A stretch of 64,000 nucleotides of DNA from Arthrinium phaeospermum. Taxonomy: Eukaryota > Ascomycota > Sordariomycetes > Amphisphaeriales > Apiosporaceae. The stretch's first letter is position 1; the number at the start of each line of letters is the position of its first letter. Shown piece by piece: positions 60,998 to 64,000 of this stretch. A model generated the notes under the pieces. It ran no database searches and was not told where the DNA came from. It saw only the letters and a program-made list of their open reading frames with translations. The stretch spans positions 5,022,001 through 5,086,000 of the forward strand of contig QYRS01000002.1 of the NCBI GenBank assembly GCA_006503535.1, read 5' to 3'. Position numbers and translations under genes: made by a program.

Positions 60998-63010
60998 CTA
61001 GTCAATTTCTTTCCATGCATTTTGGAGTTGTTCAATGAGCAACTGCTCTTCTCTCCTTTTTGTGCCTTTCAATGTCTCCTGCACGAGCTTCTCTAACGTA
61101 GCACACTGTGGGCTTGCGACCAAACAGGAATTGGATCTACTTTTGCCCTTAAGTAGCCGATCTTCCCTAGAAGTTAACGTATTTCCCTTTTCTGCGGCGG
61201 CTCGATATTCAAGCAACAATTCTGCCAGTGCCTGGCCGAAACGACTTCCGCGAACCTGCTTGATGCGTTCGATCGTTGATGTTGCTTGCTTGTATATGTC
61301 TTGTCGCACTTTTGCAAATGAGAGAAAGTCTTCAATGGCCCCGTTTCTACAAGCATCCGCCCATTTGAGTCGCATTCGAGAAGACGACAGGCTACATACA
61401 ACTGGCGGTGGTTCGCTCAGACGCTGCATCGTGAATCGATGTGCAAACACCGTGTTGGCTGCCACGGTCTCGAAGCAATCAAGGCAGACGGTACATCCAT
61501 CGATGCAACACCATATACCTTTGTTGCTCTGGCTCCTTCCAGGGCAGGGTTTTGCCCCAGCAACCTGGCGAACATACTTGCCAAACACGCTGAAGTCTCC
61601 GACATCCACAACCTGCGCGAGCTTTTCGACATAGGACAAGAACCGTGGTGCCGCTGGGTTGAGATCACACAATCTCACCATCGAGTCCGAGTTTACTTGG
61701 GAGTCAGCAAGGTCGAAGAAGGGACCCATCTGACAAGGCGCTATAATTCCGCAGTAGCAAGCCTGGCAGATCTGGAAGTTGTCGCAGCCGCCCTGGAGGG
61801 TATACCATGGCCCGCCGCGGATCCCTGACGGGCTGCAGAACTTGCTGCTCGTGATAGCCTTGATTGCGTTGCCGAACATGCCGTAATCGTTCCTGGTTAG
61901 GGCGGCTTCCAGTGCTACCATGACGGATCCCGCCGACAACGCGCATCTGAACTTGGCCGTCGTGGCGATAGGAGGGGTATGGTCTTGGGCCTGGGTGAAA
62001 TGGACATGGAAGTCCGTCATGGCCACATGATCCAGAAAGCACGCCTCGCAGATCCACAGTTCTTCGTCTTGTCCAACTCGGGTGAATCGGTCAGTGTTGG
62101 ATGTTGTCACCATCCTGCCTTTGCACTCCGAGGCTCGAAGTCGCTGCCTCACAGCAGCAAGGAAGTCCGTCCACTCATTGCTTCTCGCGAAGGCGTCTAA
62201 TGCACGTTGGATGTAGCGAATGCTTAAGATGCACTTCTTGTTCTCGTCGTCATCGTCAGCGGTTTCAGAGGCTATCTCTTCGAATTTATCCGCAAAAGCC
62301 GTGCCTGCGACACGATCCTCGTAGCAGGCTTCGCAGCACTCCACCTTTCCCAGTTCCTCCTCATCGTAAGTAGCCCAGGGTCGATCTTCTCTGGACTTTT
62401 CCAAGTTGCTAACTTCGGGACAGTCCGGTGTCGCTTTTCGGCGATTCGCGAACTCGATTAGGCTATCCACACTCTGGTCTCGGACCGCACGCGGCCAGAG
62501 AACGGATACGACTCGCGGAACCCAGAATCGGCAACGCGACGGGGCGCCAGCTGGGGGCGTGAAGCTTTCAAATGCATGCGCAAGAGAAGAGCCCTTGATG
62601 TGCGATACGTAGCATCGAGAGCAGGCGAGGAAGTCTTTTTGCGCCGAGAGTCGATGCCAGACGGTGGGATAATAGAGGGTCTTGTCTTCCGGGCACTGAA
62701 ACAGAACATCGTTTGGTGGACCGTTCGCTCTTATTATCGGCATGCGACTTGCTGTTGAGCGGGTTTTGGGACTGGGAGTCTGATCGAAAGGGGGCAACCA
62801 GCTGATTCTGACAGGTACTTCGTGAACTGTCCTCCTTTTGGTCTCGGGAGACTCGGTCCATGTTCGGGGCAATCCAGTTGACGTAGAACTCGACGACGCC
62901 TCGGTGGATTCTTTTGAAGCGGGTGGCGTATGGTACTCCTCAGGAGAGTCTGCGCTTGATGTCGGCGAGACGTCGTCTTCCTTTCTTTTATCGAGGTCAA
63001 GCTGAGGCAT
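60998..63010 (-). CDS. Protein with five CxxC modules at a ~95-residue period
   Basis: 670 residues in one exon. I start it at the first ATG (63010, MPQLDLDKRKED); the frame extends upstream only from GTG. A Ser/Thr/Pro-rich tail (1-100) leads into five modules whose CxxC motifs start at residues 130, 226, 321, 415 and 509, spacings 96, 95, 94 and 94. Each reads CxxC-[YF]-x(6-7)-...-F, for example CSRCYVSHIKGSSLAHAF, CEACYEDRVAGTAFADKF, CEACFLDHVAMTDFHVHF, CLDCFETVAANTVFAHRF. A second Cys lies about 30 residues on (160, 260, 356, 448, 539) and starts a helical part (for example CALSAGSVMVALEAAL), and another ends it (197, 296, 392, 489). The layout suggests a zinc-binding repeat. It ends in a basic, helical tail (LEKLVQETLKGTKRREEQLL). 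Similar cysteine-rich proteins exist in fungi under vague names; function unknown. Confidence 0.8.
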   Translation of the reverse strand: MPQLDLDKRKEDDVSPTSSADSPEEYHTPPASKESTEASSSSTSTGLPRTWTESPETKRRTVHEVPVRISWLPPFDQTPSPKTRSTASRMPIIRANGPPNDVLFQCPEDKTLYYPTVWHRLSAQKDFLACSRCYVSHIKGSSLAHAFESFTPPAGAPSRCRFWVPRVVSVLWPRAVRDQSVDSLIEFANRRKATPDCPEVSNLEKSREDRPWATYDEEELGKVECCEACYEDRVAGTAFADKFEEIASETADDDDENKKCILSIRYIQRALDAFARSNEWTDFLAAVRQRLRASECKGRMVTTSNTDRFTRVGQDEELWICEACFLDHVAMTDFHVHFTQAQDHTPPIATTAKFRCALSAGSVMVALEAALTRNDYGMFGNAIKAITSSKFCSPSGIRGGPWYTLQGGCDNFQICQACYCGIIAPCQMGPFFDLADSQVNSDSMVRLCDLNPAAPRFLSYVEKLAQVVDVGDFSVFGKYVRQVAGAKPCPGRSQSNKGIWCCIDGCTVCLDCFETVAANTVFAHRFTMQRLSEPPPVVCSLSSSRMRLKWADACRNGAIEDFLSFAKVRQDIYKQATSTIERIKQVRGSRFGQALAELLLEYRAAAEKGNTLTSREDRLLKGKSRSNSCLVASPQCATLEKLVQETLKGTKRREEQLLIEQLQNAWKEID

Positions 63011-63629
63011 GGCTTTGCTCGCGCTGTGGTAAGGATGGGCACAATATGTGTTTGAATTCCAGAGGGGGCTACGTTGGTTATGACTTATATAGCTCACTGG
63101 TGTATCTAGTGTTGATGATGTAAATTCAGAAAGGTGCTCCGTGCTTTCAGGTCCAGATAGCTATTTTATATCACATCTAGATTCTGTGAATTCAGTTGAG
63201 CCTAGGGACTTTTTCTATGCACTGCGTCATATGCAGAACGTAGAACATATGCCATGTGATACACACGAGGCTTATAGCAAAGTAATTCAATAGATCCAGT
63301 CAATCCTGTAAGGCGCTCATACTTCAAGGCCACAGTCATAATTCTTCTCCTCCCTTTCTTTCAGTGAATCCCAACTGTGTATTCGTATAGATCCGATAAT
63401 ACCGATCCTCATCCAAAAACAGATCAAGGCTCTGTCTCACTGAGGCCCACGTTTATACTCGATCCGGTTCGCGAAGTCGAAGCAGTCGTGCCAGACGGGA
63501 AGGACGATGTAGAGGACGCCGGCACTATTTAAGCAAGTAAGATCAACCCCCCCCTTACGCACCACCCCGGTCACGCACCGGCCATCACCACCAAAAACAC
63601 CCGATTTCAACCACGTGTATCTCAATACT
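63011..63629. other. Upstream region of the cysteine-rich gene
   Basis: 620 bp between the start codon and the AT-rich stretch at the window end. No gene seen. Confidence 0.5.
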
Positions 63630-64000
63630 TTTATATTAAAATAATATATTAAAAAATTCTATTAAATTAAGAAAAATTCGGAGATTAAGATATGAGTTTT
63701 AAAAGAATTCTAAAAAATCGGGATCCACTTTAAATTTTAATTTAAAATTTCTCCCGCAAAATTTCGCATTTTCTATTTTAATAGATATAAATATTTCTAA
63801 AAATTAAAAATTATAAAAAAATACAGAAAAAATTAAAGAATATTATATTTAAATCCCGAGTTTAAAATATTAACGTAATATTTTAATATTTAGGTTTAAA
63901 ATATTTTCTATAGAAAAATATTCTCCACTTTTCATTTTTCTTAAATAACTTAACGAATAAATTTTTTTAAAGAAAACGGGTTATACATTCGAGTCCGGAT
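63630..64000. repeat. Start of a second AT-rich block, probably a RIPed repeat
   Basis: Base composition changes abruptly near 63,630 to mostly A/T with scattered CG and almost no CpA, as inside the retrotransposon, though less extreme. It runs off the window end, so boundaries and identity are unknown. Confidence 0.6.

Noticed and set aside
63010..63097. Longer N-terminus of the cysteine-rich protein beginning at 63097
   Set aside because: The first codon there is GTG; the first ATG in frame is at 63010.

Overview
The window is from a filamentous ascomycete (Pezizomycotina, probably Sordariomycetes). Genes are GC-rich and cut by short 55-150 bp introns with GTRAGT donors, CTAAY branch points and YAG acceptors. 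The protein families are fungal: a HET-domain protein, a Zn(II)2Cys6 regulator, NUP49, FIP1, the PDX1/PDX2 pair and an uncharacterised cysteine-rich protein. One 6.6 kb block of extreme AT content carries the signature of repeat-induced point mutation (RIP): CpA almost absent, CpG retained.

Layout. 1-7.8 kb: 3' part of a PlsB-type glycerol-3-phosphate acyltransferase, a HET gene, and a convergent Zn2Cys6 regulator. 7.8-12.4 kb: no gene seen. 12.4-20.7 kb: ASA1 WD protein, HAD phosphatase, TTC1-like TPR protein, MOSC/ferredoxin-reductase/2Fe-2S protein and an F-box/ankyrin gene. All five show 1-2 nt frame breaks, and two near-perfect tandem duplications (80 and 92 bp) lie here. 20,741-27,332: a RIP-destroyed LTR retrotransposon with 138/139 bp LTRs, inserted into the F-box/ankyrin gene, whose 3' part resumes at 27.34 kb. 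28.3-45.2 kb: intact genes for phospholipase D, an amidase, FIP1, NUP49 and the divergent pyridoxal-phosphate synthase pair (glutaminase and synthase). 45.2-51.3 kb: no convincing gene, but several families of short CG-rich repeats. 51.4-53.6 kb: a nuclear-looking protein with an Asp-Gln-rich repeated N-terminus. About 55 kb: a relic of a NACHT (NLR-type) NTPase. 57.1-63.0 kb: a small membrane protein, XAP5, a glycosyltransferase-like protein, and a protein with five evenly spaced CxxC modules. A second AT-rich stretch begins near 63.63 kb.

Most genes are unrelated housekeeping genes. The one clear functional unit is PDX2/PDX1, two subunits of one enzyme transcribed divergently from about 1.3 kb of shared upstream DNA. 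FIP1/NUP49 and XAP5/glycosyltransferase are also divergent pairs. The main points for follow-up are the retrotransposon insertion that splits a gene, the belt of frame breaks next to it (sequence error or decay), a ferredoxin domain hidden by those breaks, the five-module cysteine protein, and a NUP49 5' end that a longest-ORF call would get wrong.
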